Made by a program: the position numbers and the translations under genes
Part shown: piece by piece, positions 22,376 through 33,561 of the stretch
Layout of the letters: each line of letters opens with the position of its first letter
Position numbering within the stretch: position 1 is the first letter of the stretch
From: Cephalotrichum gorgonifer
Lineage: Eukaryota > Ascomycota > Sordariomycetes > Microascales > Microascaceae
Direction of reading: 5' to 3'
Assembly (NCBI GenBank): GCA_900312665.1
Contig: ONZQ02000003.1
Coordinates: forward strand, 640,648-704,647
DNA: 64,000 nt
Notes under the pieces: model-generated
What the model was told of the DNA's origin: nothing
The model's input: the letters and a program-made list of their open reading frames with translations, nothing else
The model's database searches: none

Positions 22376-23257
22376 ATGTCACAACCCTTCACGGACGACA
22401 AAACCCCCCTCGTAACCCCCTTCATCCTCTCCCTCCTAGCCGCCCACCCCCCCTCTCCCCCGCGGCCCCTAGTAATCGGCCTCAACGGCCTCCAGGGCAT
22501 CGGCAAGACCACCCTCGTCACCTCCCTCGCCCGCTCCCTCCCCGCCGACCACCACCGCACCACCCTCGTCCTCTCCATCGACGACTTCTACCTCCCCCAC
22601 GACCGCCAGCTCGCCCTCGCCGCCTCCCACCCCACCAACCTCCTCGTCCAGACCCGCGGCGAGCCCGGAACCCACGACCTCGCCCTCGCCAACCGCGTCT
22701 TCGCCTCCCTGCTCGCCGGGGAGGAGACGCGCATCCCGCAGTACGACAAGGCCGCCTTCTCCGGTCGCGGTGACAGGCTCTCGGAGTCGGAGTGGCCCAT
22801 CGTCAACCGCCCCGGCGAGCCGAGGGTGGAGGTCGTCATACTCGAGGGCTGGTGCGTCGGCTTCAGGGCCCTGGAGCACGCCGACCTCGAGGCCAAGTGG
22901 AGGGGCGAGAGCCTGACGCTGCGCATGCACCCCCTCGAGCACCTCGAGCTCATCAACGACTTCCTCAGGGGGTACGACGCCCTTACGGACCTCCTCGATG
23001 GCTTCGTCCACATCGACGCCGAGGACCTGGCCTACGTGTATGCCTGGCGCGGGGAGCAGGAGGCCGCGCTGAGGAGGGAGCGCGGGACGGGCATGAGCGA
23101 GGAGGAGGTCGTGCGCTTCGTAGACGGGTATTTCCCCGCCTACGAGCTGTACTGTGACGGGGTTAGGAAGGGGGTGCTGCGGGCTAAGGGTGAGGGGAGG
23201 CAGCTGAAGATTGTGGTGGGGAGGGATCGGAGGGTAAAGGAGAGCTGCACCATTTAG
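22376..23257 (+). CDS. tda10: Tda10-like P-loop kinase (glycerate kinase-like, uridine kinase fold)
   Basis: Predicted ATP-dependent kinase of 293 aa, intronless, about the length of yeast Tda10 (290 aa). The Walker A loop GLQGIGKTTL is at about 40-49. A kinase aspartate pair follows in SIDDFYLPHDRQ, then the conserved RGEPGTHD block, PQYDKAAFSGRGDR and VVILEGWCVGF (Walker B-like). These blocks are characteristic of the Tda10/plant glycerate 3-kinase family. The substrate in fungi is not settled, so only kinase activity is inferred. The C-terminus has the family helices PLEHLELINDF and a tail with basic residues. The codons are strongly C-ending, which produces a long antisense frame (22469-23299) that I reject. 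Confidence 0.88.
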   Translation: MSQPFTDDKTPLVTPFILSLLAAHPPSPPRPLVIGLNGLQGIGKTTLVTSLARSLPADHHRTTLVLSIDDFYLPHDRQLALAASHPTNLLVQTRGEPGTHDLALANRVFASLLAGEETRIPQYDKAAFSGRGDRLSESEWPIVNRPGEPRVEVVILEGWCVGFRALEHADLEAKWRGESLTLRMHPLEHLELINDFLRGYDALTDLLDGFVHIDAEDLAYVYAWRGEQEAALRRERGTGMSEEEVVRFVDGYFPAYELYCDGVRKGVLRAKGEGRQLKIVVGRDRRVKESCTI

Positions 23258-23862
23258 AGGGCCGAGGGGGGGCATTAGGGGGCGAAAAGAGAATACCATT
23301 TCGAGAGGGAAAGGGCATAGAGCCGTTCACGGGTAGAAAGCAAGTCTCCGGGAGTGTACGCTCAGAATATATAACTATTGGCGAGCAAAGACGCAAAGTA
23401 CCCTTCCTCCCTCTCCTCCTCCGACCCGACACGTCCCGCTCCTTCTCCCACGCCTCCATCCGGGTGTTCTACGAACAAGGTGACAAGGCGGTTCTGTATA
23501 CCCTTAATAATACCCGAGAACGGACATCGGAAGAAATAGAAACCCCCCAAACGAACCGAAAAAAAAAGCGACCCGCAGATGGGCAGACACCCTTAGCCGT
23601 CAAGCACGCGCGCTGCTGTTACAACATGCTCTTCCCTTTTCCCTTTTCTTCTTGCTCCTGTACTTCCACTCCTTGTCTTCTCTCCCCCGGTTTCCCCTCC
23701 CAATAATGATCTGTCCTGGCTCATTAGTCGTAAAATGTCATAAGTACAAGTACAAATCATAAGCTGTAAAGAAGAAACAAGAACGAAAATGACGAAAAAG
23801 AAGGAAAGAAAATCAATCATCCGCCAAATGCGGACCGCTCATCCCCAAATGCCAATTAGACA
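23258..23862. other. Convergent intergenic region tda10 / ecm11
   Basis: About 600 bp of 3' flanks of two convergent genes, with A-rich and T-rich runs consistent with poly(A) regions. No gene is recognised. Confidence 0.6.
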
Positions 23863-25557
23863 TTACGCATCCCCATCCGCCACAACCTTCAGCCCATCCC
23901 TCTTCATCCTATCCAGCTTTCCGCGCACCGCCTCCGTCCGCCCCCTAACTCCCTCCTCGCGATCCGCGATCTCCTTCTCGAACTTCTCCACCACCGCCCG
24001 CCTCCGCTTCCTACTCTCCCTAACCTGCTGCACCAGCGACCCAAACTGCTCCAGGAACCAGTCGCCCGCGCCGTCCCAGTCGGCGACGGGCAGCTCCCTC
24101 AGGAACGCCCTCTGCTCTGACTCGTGCCTCCCCTTGTAGTACTCCAGCTTTGCCGGCAGACTGTTGTCCCCTCCCGGGGCCCGGCCTCTAGACGGTGGGG
24201 AAGCTTCGGCGGTTGGGTCCTCATCGAAGGGCTGACGTGCTAGGTCGGCGTAGTTCATGGATGAGAGCGCGTTATCGTCGTAGTCGCAACTCTGCCAGCG
24301 TCGCTTCGTCCCTCGGGCTTCCTTGGAGGAGGGGGACACGTACGGCGGGAGCGAGCTCTCGAGAAGGGCCTTTGGGCCACGCTTCTCGGGGGCGCGTGGG
24401 GTGGCGTGTTCCGGCTCGGAGGGCATATCGAAGTCATCCTCGTCGTCCTCATCGATGCCGCCGAAGATGGGGTTCTGCGGCCGGTTGGACGGCTCGTGTT
24501 TTGGGCGCTCGAGCCCACGGGCGGTCTCGAATGACGACGGGATGGCCCCGCGCATCTCGTCCTCGTCTATGAGGTTGTTGATCGGATGGTTGGGGTACTC
24601 CGGGTAGGGTTTCCTGGGGTGTGCGTCACGCACGGGGAGCTGGGTCTGGTGGACGGGGTGCGGTTCGAACGGGTCGTCGAGCGACTGGTGGTTGTTCTCG
24701 CGGTAGTCGTTCTGAGGGTTGTGATACTGTTGCTGCTGCTGCGGTTGTTGTTGTTGCTGCTGGTGGTGGTGATTGCCGTTACTGTTGGGAACCGGCCTCA
24801 CCTTCATCATGCCGTCGTCCCCTATTATAAACTCGGAGAACTGGGCGCTCTGGTGGGGGTTCCAGCTGGGGGGCGGCTGTGTCATGGCAGGGTGGACTTC
24901 GTTGTTCTGGCCCTGGAAGCGACCATAGCGTGACGCGTCAGCATCGGTGGTAGGTGAGTTGAACTCCGAGTCAGACAGCACGGATGGCGCCCACAAGGCC
25001 GTTGCGGCACCCCCTGCACCGCGGTCGTTCGAGTTTGACCTCGTACGCCTCGCGGGAGACGCGGGGCCCGGAGGGTTGGGCGGCGACTGGCTCGGAGGGC
25101 CAGAGTGGCTCCGGGACGAGTGATGGTTCACCGATCCGAAACGTGTCGGCTTGGGCGCGGGTATCGGTAGTCTTGCGCCATCACCAATGGCCTGGCGGGC
25201 GGCGATGGAGGAGAAGACCTGCGGCGTGTCAGCCCGGGAGAGGCCCTTTGCATTCGTCACGGGGACGCCGTTAGAGGCCGCGTCGTGGCCAGTGGCCCTC
25301 GCATATGCGTGCATGTTGGGGGTATTCGATAAGCTGTCGAGAGTTGCTATCGGCATGTCTTCTTCGCCAACGAGGGTAGGAGAGTCTTCGGGGGAAGCTG
25401 TGTCGGCAGCGGTAGGAGTAGCTGAAGTGGCGGGCTCTGACTGGACCAGATGGAGCGACTCGGTGTCTACGGCGGCGGTAGAGAGCGTGCGCCGTTTATT
25501 AGGCCTGGGCTGGAGGGTGCATAGGATGGTGCTCAGCGGTCGGAGCAAGGCGGGCAT
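23863..25557 (-). CDS. ecm11: Ecm11-domain protein (meiotic chromosome / synaptonemal complex family)
   Basis: 564 aa from the ATG at 25557; the frame is open upstream to 25866, but that part is low-quality and promoter-like. The C-terminal ~130 residues match the fungal Ecm11 domain: MNYADLARQPFDEDP, then LPAKLEYYKGRHESEQRAFL, DWFLEQFGSLVQQVRESR, and a Glu/Arg coiled coil (KFEKEIADREEGVRGR). In budding yeast, Ecm11 is a SUMOylated synaptonemal-complex component. A meiotic role here is inference from the family only. The N-terminal 400 residues are disordered, Ser/Pro-rich, and carry a His/Gln run encoded at about 24721-24776. Acidic and basic clusters (DEDDEDDFD, KRRW) suggest a nuclear protein. 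The start is uncertain, and introns in the N-terminal part cannot be excluded. Confidence 0.78.
   Translation of the reverse strand: MPALLRPLSTILCTLQPRPNKRRTLSTAAVDTESLHLVQSEPATSATPTAADTASPEDSPTLVGEEDMPIATLDSLSNTPNMHAYARATGHDAASNGVPVTNAKGLSRADTPQVFSSIAARQAIGDGARLPIPAPKPTRFGSVNHHSSRSHSGPPSQSPPNPPGPASPARRTRSNSNDRGAGGAATALWAPSVLSDSEFNSPTTDADASRYGRFQGQNNEVHPAMTQPPPSWNPHQSAQFSEFIIGDDGMMKVRPVPNSNGNHHHQQQQQQPQQQQQYHNPQNDYRENNHQSLDDPFEPHPVHQTQLPVRDAHPRKPYPEYPNHPINNLIDEDEMRGAIPSSFETARGLERPKHEPSNRPQNPIFGGIDEDDEDDFDMPSEPEHATPRAPEKRGPKALLESSLPPYVSPSSKEARGTKRRWQSCDYDDNALSSMNYADLARQPFDEDPTAEASPPSRGRAPGGDNSLPAKLEYYKGRHESEQRAFLRELPVADWDGAGDWFLEQFGSLVQQVRESRKRRRAVVEKFEKEIADREEGVRGRTEAVRGKLDRMKRDGLKVVADGDA
24721..24776 (-). 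repeat. CAG/CAA-type polyglutamine run in the Ecm11-domain gene
   Basis: Imperfect CAG/CAA repeats encode a His-Gln-rich run, HHHQQQQQQPQQQQQ, within the disordered part of the protein. Such runs are often length-polymorphic between strains. Confidence 0.85.
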
Positions 25558-27126
25558 GGACGGATACGAAGACACGGGCGGTGACAACTGGTGGTCTTCG
25601 CCACAGGTTCTGTTGATGGTGGTAGAAGCGAGTCTTTTCGGGAGCAGAGGTCCACTGGCTGTGCTGCTTTGTATCCTCGCCTCGTTGCTGCGGGTTTTTT
25701 TTCTTCTTTCTCCGGAAGTGGAGGGTAGTTGGGCTTGCAATGGTAGGTTGTCAAGGAAATGCGTGGATCCACCCAGTATACTTGCACAGCTTGGCTTGGG
25801 AATGTACTGGTATAGTCTCTCTCCAGGCGAACAGCCGCGGGAAAGGGAAACACAATGCAAAAACAATCCACGACAGCAGGCGGAACAGCCGTCTCTGGGT
25901 ACGTCTGGGGTAAATATCAGGAGTCCGCCGGCTACGTAGAAGCGAAAAGAAGAGGGAGGGGGGGACGGGGGTCCGCAAAGCCCGATGATGAGCCACTCAC
26001 CGACCGTTGTCGTTCTTCGGACGTCGGGTTGCGATAACAGCAGACGAGAATATATGGGGCTCTTAGTAGTGGGAAACCAATGGGACCAGCCCGGTATTAT
26101 GCAGGGTTTAGGAGAAGGGTGCCAATGGCAGGGGGGAGGGAGATCCGGCAGCGAGGAGCGATGGTTGGGGAATTTTTGTGAGCTTGAGAGTGGAGGCGGG
26201 CAGGCAGGCAGGCAGGCAGGTCTCGGTTGGGCGCCATCGCGTCAAGGTGTTGAGGCGACACCGCGTTGTCAGGTGCCGTGTGGTGGGGCGAGACTGGCCC
26301 TCCAATTACTTGTATCAGTGTGCTGCTGGGCTGGTGCTATTAAAAGGTCGGAAAGGTGCAGGCAATGGTGCCGTGCACCCCCCACATTTGTCCAACCATA
26401 CCATAAGTCTTCGTCCAAGCAGCCTACTCGACATTAACACATCTGGGTACAAAACGATTGATTACATACGTTCCATCATCATCTCCCCTTCGCATACTAA
26501 AGACAATTTCTTCTCAGAGCTAGGCCCCAACCCCGACCCTCTCATAACTTGTACACACGGCCACGGGGGGTGGCCTAACCTTCTTCCTCTTAGTGGTCGC
26601 CCTACTGTGCCTCTATGGACAGACGTCACTCTGGTCCGACTGCCCGATGATTTGTTTCTGCATATGCCCCCCCATCCATCTTGCCGACCTAATTGGCGAA
26701 TCCACTGCCTCCCTAGTCCTGCGAGATGCATGCAACCCCCCTTGACGCTTGACGCTTAACGCCCAACCCAACCCTTGAGGACTCCTTAGGACCCTCCTTG
26801 AACCTTGGGAACCTATCAAGGAGCCGCCGCGTGGCATTTGATGCCAACTATTCGATCTGCCCGCCCCGGGGGAAGTCAACGTCCAATGGTGTTGGTGTGG
26901 GTGTGGGCGTGGGCGTTAACGTTTGGGGGAGGAGAGGAGGGTGCGAATATGGCATGCCTATGGCCTCCTCTCCTTGTTAGGCAAATCATTTCTCGTGGCC
27001 AGCAAAGAAGAACATTTCTTCTCGTATCTTCGCGTCTCGTCTCATGCTACGGATCCATCTCTAGCTGGAGAGCCCCGGGAAACCCCCCGTAGAAACCACC
27101 CCAGGACAGTCGTCACCACTCCAGTC
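25558..27126. other. Intergenic region ecm11 / GNAT gene
   Basis: About 1.57 kb upstream of ecm11 and downstream of the GNAT gene. It contains a GGCA microsatellite (26199-26220) and a GGTGTGGGCG-type run (26889-26915). Short frames on both strands lack domains. Confidence 0.5.
26199..26220. repeat. GGCA microsatellite
   Basis: Five consecutive GGCA-type tetranucleotide units in non-coding DNA. Confidence 0.9.
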
Positions 27127-28234
27127 CTACACTAGGTCCTTCTTGAGGAAGACCCGGGGGACCCAGATCAAGGTGCCCGTACGAGGGTCCGGCCACGGAT
27201 ACGCGTTCTCCTCCTCGCCTATCAACACGTAGCCCTGTCGCTTATACCACTCCTCGTTCGTCTTAAGGACCTATGTCCCAACCGTATTAGCTTTCTACCG
27301 GCTCCCCCTTCATCGATCCATCCCCCATTCGGTGCTCCTGTGCTCCACGTCGACAAAAAATCTAACTTTGCCCCCGCAGCTGAAACACACGAGAGGAGAG
27401 AGGAGAGGAGAGGAAAACTCACCGAGGGAATCGGGAGCCCCCGAGCCGTGTATAAAAGATAAATTGTCTCCTCCGAGGCCTGGGACTCCCCCTTCTGTGT
27501 ATCCAGCGCCATGGCCCGTGCCCCCGTGGGCTCCCGCACCGCCAGCCCCTCCACCTGCCTCATCGCCGACCTCCCCAGCGAGTAACCCTGAAGTGGGTGC
27601 GAGATGAAGAACCGCGAGAGCCAGACGACCCCCGACGCCGGAAGGCCCAGCCGCCTGTCCTCCTCTGGCTTCCACTCGAGGCCCACGTGGCCCACGGGGT
27701 GGAACTCCGAGCCCGTGCAGGACAGTGGTGTGCGGAGGACGGTTGTGGCCGTGTCTTGCAACGTATCCTTCTCCTTATTTTTTTTGTTTTACTCCTGGTC
27801 AGGGCTGCTGCTCTTTGTATGTCGCGGATGGGTAGAGGGGATATGTGCATACATCGGGATACTGAGCAATGTGCTCCTCGATCATCTTCTCTCTATCGCT
27901 TATCCCATCTTCCAAGACCTAGATTCCTTTGGGCTTAGCAGAGAGCGCGGCCGAGAGCGCGGCCCGGTAGGCAGATCTATACTCCTTTGGCGGCACTGTA
28001 TTTCCCCGTGGGCCAGGATGGAGGAGGGCGGGCAAAGAGGGTACGGAGTACGGAGTAATAACTCACAAGCCACCAAAGTCCCTTCGTCCCCGCCTCACAA
28101 TGCTCCCGCCAGGTATCCACGTCCCCCTCCCCCCACCCGCACGCGACGCGTTGGTGGTATAATCTCTCCGCATGGGCATCGGACCGCCCGTCGAACGGGA
28201 CGAAGCGGACCTTCTCGGCCGTGGCCTCCCTCAT
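27127..28234 (-). CDS. GNAT-family N-acetyltransferase
   Basis: Predicted acetyl-CoA-dependent acetyltransferase of 242 aa, substrate unknown. Four exons are read: 28067-28234, 27853-27918, 27423-27773 and 27127-27270, all introns in phase 0. The N-terminus MREATAEKVRFVPFDGR begins a GNAT-like fold. The second exon encodes DREKMIEEHIAQYPD. The third has HVGLEWKPEED (beta-strand) and SRFFISHPLQGYSLGRSAM, which fits GNAT motif A, where the Q/R-X-X-G-X-G/A loop binds acetyl-CoA pyrophosphate. The last exon has NEEWYKRQGYVLIGEEENAY, the typical Y-X-X-X-G-F/Y end of GNAT domains. Exon 3 has two candidate acceptors 6 nt apart (27773 or 27767). Intron 1 contains the short repeat TACGGAGTACGGAGTA at about 28041-28056. 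The exon structure is inferred by eye. Confidence 0.78.
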
Positions 28235-29114
28235 CTCATCAACTACGGCTTACCCTGTCCGCCCTGGTTGTTCTCTCAGAACTTGACCTTACGGGGTATT
28301 CTAAGAGTGGTTCGTATCGAGATGTAACTAGACAGACTTCCCACGTTCGGGGTAGAAGAGAAATACGAGGACGAATAAAAAGAGGGGAGAAAGGATATCA
28401 TAGAATCAAGCAAGACGCCCAAGATGAAAAGAACCCCGAGATATATATAGCCCCCTCAGCGATGCGTCACATCGGGGTAGAGGAGTGTGGGGGCGGCAGA
28501 GTTCGTGGATTCGGTGTTATGTCCCGGCCGGCCTTAAGCCCTCCTCCCGTCCCACTCGGAACCCGAGAGAGCCGAGCGCACGCCTTATCTTCATTGGGAG
28601 CATCCCACGACATGGGAGGTCAGCACAGGTCACAAGTCACAAGTCACATCAACTACGAGTATAAGAAACGGAGACTACATGTTTCCATATCATTTTTTCT
28701 GGTAACTTCTCTTACTTACCTCTCCTGCCCCCAATTTTCTTTCCTTCCCAATCAACCAACCCCTTCTACATGGAATTAAATACCTCGTATTCTATTTTGC
28801 ACCGAGAGAGAGAAGAATGCAAAAGCTCTGGCGGCCACCTTCAGCTCCTCCTTATCATGGACAATAGCATTCGTCTCCCCAACCCCCATTCACTAAGAAA
28901 ATCCTCCCCACTTCGTCCTATGTTCCATCTCCCATTCCCCATCCGTAACTTCCGGCCCGCCACCCTCTTGGTCGTAACTCCCGGCCCTTCCACACACACT
29001 TCTATTCTTCATACATCCCAGTACGATCGCGGATTTCCTTCCTCCTGCCGGTCCAAGTTTCCTCACTCCTAACCCGGGGTCTCCGCCGCGAGCTACACCC
29101 GCACGACTGCAAAC
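28235..29114. other. Intergenic region GNAT gene / mtr10
   Basis: About 880 bp holding the GNAT gene promoter and the mtr10 3' flank. A TATATATA run lies at about 28440 and a repeated CACAAGT at about 28630. A long frame running from the GNAT antisense into this region is not credible as a gene. Confidence 0.5.
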
Positions 29115-32100
29115 CTACCCCGAAAATCGGAATCTGTCCACTCCCAGCTGTCCAAGTCCATCCCTCGGCGCCACGTTCCTCCTCCTGTAGGAATTTGTAA
29201 AGTCTTGCAGCAGCGCCCTTACCTGCCGAATGTTATTCGTGTCTCCCTCTTGTAGCTTCTCCCGAATCTTTGTCATTAGCCGCTGAGCCTCGATGGGCGA
29301 AACCGTCCCCTCCGGTAGCAGCTGGATCGTACGCTCAACCCACGCTGTCGTCTCCTGCGGCATGAGCCGGAACATCTCGAGGAGTACACCGCTACCGTCT
29401 GCGAAGCAGTCCCGCGGGAAGGAAATCATCATGCCCGCCATAACTTGCTTGATCAGGTGTTCCCCGCGCGCGAGCAGCAGGTTCCTCACGACGCCCCGTA
29501 GCTGCACCGCGACATCGGCTGGTAGGCCGTCGCCCGTGGCAGGGTTGTCTCCGCCGTACGAAATGAGGTCGAGGAGGAAGTGCAGCGTCGCCGATAGCGG
29601 GTCCCTCTGCTCTAGCTGCAGCGCGTAGATGGCCGCGTCGAAGATGGGCGTGAGTAGTTCCGACGGAAGTAGCTTCTGGGGGTAGTAGAGTAGCGCGTCG
29701 ACGAGGAGACGGAAGAAGTCCTCGATCACGTCCGGCAGCTCCTTTGGTTGGAGGCCCGACATCTCTCGGAGGAACGTCGTCGCCTGCGCCTCGAAGAACT
29801 TATAGATGCTCTCGGTGATGGTGGGGTCAACAGCCTCACGGTTCTCAGAAAACTCGCGGAGGATCGCCGCGGTAACCCAGAGGAAACAGCCCTCCTTGGA
29901 AGCCCCGAATCCGCTGGCGAGCTTATCCGCCATGGCCGGAAGAAGGGGCGTCATCGCTGTCCTATACGAGATGACCATGTGCCGCCAGCAGCGGCAGATC
30001 CTCTCGCATATCGGAACGAACGTAATGAACGATTCGAGTACCTTGGCGAGGACGGGGAACACCTCCTGCCAGTACTTTACCGCCTGATTTTCGCCGGAGC
30101 TGGCGTACGGCTTGACGTTCTGGACAAATACCGTGATGAGTTGTACATGGTCTGAAAATGGCGCCGGTTAGCAAGTCTGTGTCACCAACTACTCCGTAGA
30201 TATGCGGTTGCGGATACTACTCTCTCATCACATACCTGCTAGTGCTAGCTTTCCCTCGTCGGTTGTGGCATTGTAGGCCTTGTCCACGAGGCGCTGGACA
30301 ATGGGATCGCAGTACAGCTTGAGAAGCTTGTAGATTTCGGCTTCTGGCTGAACGGCGACGACGCTCGCGACACCCTCCGTCATCTCCTCCTGACTGGCCT
30401 CTGGAAGTTTGTCAATAATCTGGTTGTAGAACGTGTGCAGCTCGAGCACCTGTCCGCTAAGAAGCTCTCTGCAGTCTGTGCAGAAGTACTTGATGGCCAC
30501 TGCCGCCGCCCGAATGATTTCCTTAGACTCGGTGTTGAATGACGACGTGATGTACTGGAACTGGCGCTCGAAGTACTCAGGATGAGCTGCCGTCCACTCG
30601 GTGTATCGGCTGAGCACCATGATGGTGGCGAATAGGAGTTTCTCGTGGCTGGGGATCTGAACCAGGAGGGGCATCAGCTGGGGCAGGACAATGCTTTCGT
30701 CCTTGTCAACCATGCGGCCGAGGGCGCGCATGGCGAATAGGGGTGCTTCAAGCTGCTGCCAATTCGGCACCGTCGTGCCCGAAACCTGGCTGGCGTGGTT
30801 TTGAAGCCATAGCTTTATGGCGTCAAGGACCTTGGTGAGACATTCCGTCACGCCCATCACCTCACACGAGTCCTTCATCGTATCTCCCATCTGGTGCCTG
30901 AACTCCCTAAACTTCTCCTCGGCCTCGCGATCCCCGTCGAATAGATCCAGTTCGCTTGTATCCTCGCCCTTCGGGAACTCCAGATGTCTCAGGAGTATGT
31001 CGACGAGCTTGGAGTAGATATCAACCAGTTCCATCCTTGCCTGTATGTAGCGTTCCAGGACGAGATACTGCTTAAGTTGATACCAGAACTCGAACGTGTG
31101 CTCGATGACCTCCCTGTCCTTGTCCCGTGCAGCGCATTCGAGGACAGCCTCGACAAGCGGCCTGAACTGCTGCGGCTCCCGGACAACCGCTATTACCCAG
31201 GCATCGGCGGCGGTCGCGAAAAGCTTCGTCAAAGACTTGAATGCGTCCGTGTCCTCATCGTCCACAACCTTTTGAATGCGTGGTTGGAGTTGGATGATCC
31301 TCGGGAACAACAACTTGATAGTATCCTGGTTATCGTCGACCTCCGCAGTCTCCTTGAATATGGTACAGAGACACTCGGTCGCCTCCTGGACGGATGAATC
31401 GTGCTCGAGGGCGCCAAAGAGAACGTCTAGTAGGGGCGAATTTACAACCGATGCGACAGGAACCTCGCGGAGCCAGGAGGTGATGCATTCCATCAGCTGC
31501 GGGTTCTGAGAAGCGGTGGCTAAAACGGTTCCGTTAGAGATGGTGAATGGCTGGAGCCTACTTGGTCGTTGCACTTACGTGATGACTGGGCGTAGTTGAT
31601 GAGTAGTTGTATAACCTGCTCGGCATTGTCCCCCAGAAGTTCGGTAGTTCGCTGGCTGAGTTCTTCTTCCTGTCATGCCGTATTAGACTTCAATGTCGGC
31701 TGGTAGCTACCGGCACCGGGAGCGGATATGCTAACGCGTACGCGTCGGCGGGGCACGGGCGGCCTATTCGAAATTGTCTGAGTGAACGTACAGTCAAGGT
31801 GATCTTACGGCCCTCGATGACCTCTTCGGGTAGGACTCGGAGGAAGTCGAGGATAGATGCGTGGCTCTCGACGTGATCGCCGAGGGTGGACACAACGGTG
31901 GAAAGCACATCTTTCCAGTCCTTCATCTGTATGGCTAGTATTGCTAGGCACACGCAAAGCTGGACTCGGATCGGTTTGGGGCCGCCGGAGAAGTGCTTAA
32001 GAAGCAGAAGCACCTGTTGCTGAAGGGCAGGCAGCTCGGACTCGGGGACTTGAGTAGATAAATCATAGGTGATCTGTCAAGAACCGTTAGATGGAGGGGA

Positions 32101-32420
32101 GTGCAGGGCCTGGGTTTAGAAATGCTAGCTAACCTTCCCTCGCAGTGTGATGGCGGCAAAAAGCTTGGCCTCTGGATCGGCGTCCGACTGCAGAAGGCCG
32201 ATCACAATGCCCCACGAGCTTTTCTGTATGGCAGTTAGCAGCTTGTGGTAGAGAATACACGCACGTGCCTGGCAAGAAGGGGATAGCTAACGGATTTCTG
32301 GAAGGTCTCTAGGAACTCATGAGCCCGCTTCTTCGCGACCTGTTCCGACCCACGCATCGTCACCAGAGCCGCCAGAACATCTGACGGCGCATACGACTCC
32401 TGTGCCCCGTTGGTAGCCAT
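29115..32420 (-). CDS. mtr10: Importin-beta family nuclear transport receptor Mtr10 (transportin-SR type)
   Basis: Karyopherin that imports SR-like mRNA-binding proteins and, in yeast, affects tRNA retrograde transport. Six exons are read: 32292-32420, 32134-32223, 31792-32073, 31579-31669, 30236-31519 and 29115-30151, giving 970 aa (yeast Mtr10 is 972). The N-terminus DVLAALVTMRGSEQVAKKRA followed by helical SSWGIVIGLLQSDADPEAKLF and AAITLRGK is the importin-beta N-terminal (Ran-binding) repeat region. The rest is all-helical HEAT-like. The conserved end VRALLQDFTNSYRRRNVAPR is diagnostic of the Mtr10/transportin-3 family. All splice junctions keep frame. It is transcribed away from a purine-rich promoter at about 32560-32640. 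Confidence 0.94.
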
Positions 32421-33561
32421 GGCGTATGATCGTTGTTAGAATGGGTCAGTCAGGAGAAGTGATTCCCAAACACTATCGGCGGGGCCGGCGGGGCGGCGCT
32501 GGTCGGTAAGGTAGGAGAAGTCGGGAGGTATCTTGTGATATCGAACTCCTGGGATGGACGGCGGTGGAGGAGGAGGAGGGGGAGGAGGAGGAGGAGGAAG
32601 AAGGACAATGAAGGAGGTCCAAGTGGAGGTGGAGGTGGAGGCGGGGCAAATTGGGTACGACGCGATTATGGCAGCGAGGGTATTTAGGGTAGAAAGCGAG
32701 AGGCTGCTGGGGTAATCGGACCCGACGTGAGAGGAATTTGGTGATGAAGGCAGTCGCGATCTAGGAGCGTTGAGTGGGATTATTATTGGGAAATGTTTTA
32801 GTTTAGACGTGCTTGAGGACTCAGCGGGGTAATAATAGTCCTCCTTTCAAAGCGTTGTCAAGGGGCCCAGTGCGGCAGGCTCGAATGTTCTGGCCAGCTC
32901 CCACATGGCACCGGCCATCGGGTAATCTATTTTCCGACACCCCTCTCGGCAGAAAACTTGACCCCGCGACTGAGGTGCATTTCTGGTACTCTGTAGTTGA
33001 CGACCAGCTGCTGCATAATGACGACCTCGCATTATTATTACAAGATGTGATGAAGTTGGCACAGGTCGGAGGCTCTTGCATCTCCGTACAAACCAGATGC
33101 GACAAAGGATTTTTATGCGATGTATTTGACACGGGTCTCATCGCGATTCGAAACACTTCTCCATTATTCCTCCCAAAGAAACGGGTCTGCTGGAGAATCG
33201 CGTCGTGATATCATGTCAGAACTAACGTCTGGTGGTTGTGACAAACACTTGCTCTCCATTCGCAGTCAATACAGGTTCCTCCCTGAGTTACCATGGAGGG
33301 GTCGAGGCCTGCATTTGGGCGTCACCTAACACATACTGGACCGTGTGAAACTGTGAAGTCCACTGTGACAACGGGTCCATACATGAAGGCATGATGCACT
33401 TTATAATTCCGGGGTTCAAAGGTTTGGAAGCTGTTTATTCTCTTCCTAAAATCTATCCGTCCACCTCATTAAATCAAAACTAGAAAAGCACGAAAGAAGA
33501 ATATAACACCCCCAGGGTCATCCAGGTCTTCTTTTAAAAAGCACATCTCCTCGATCGTACA
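32421..33561. other. Intergenic region mtr10 / fas2, with purine-rich tract
   Basis: About 1.14 kb. The mtr10-proximal 250 bp contains a GGA tract (32561-32641) and is likely promoter or 5' leader. The fas2-proximal part is A/T-richer 3' flank. A 131-codon frame at 32813-33208 has no domain and is rejected. Confidence 0.5.
32561..32641. repeat. Purine (GGA)n low-complexity tract
   Basis: Nearly uninterrupted GGA/GGT triplets for about 50 nt, followed by a second shorter block. The strand reading CTCC is the mtr10 sense strand, so the tract would be a pyrimidine-rich leader or promoter element there. Confidence 0.85.

Noticed and set aside
22469..23299. 276-codon antisense frame over tda10
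   Set aside because: Val/Glu/Gly-rich translation produced by C-ending codons of tda10 on the other strand.
25558..25866. N-terminal extension of the Ecm11-domain protein to the ATG at 25866
   Set aside because: Low-quality, promoter-like composition with a T-rich run; the ATG at 25557 is more plausible, though RNA data could change this.
27604..28779. 391-codon plus-strand frame over the GNAT gene and its promoter
   Set aside because: Crosses the exons and introns of a well-supported minus-strand gene; composition is not protein-like.
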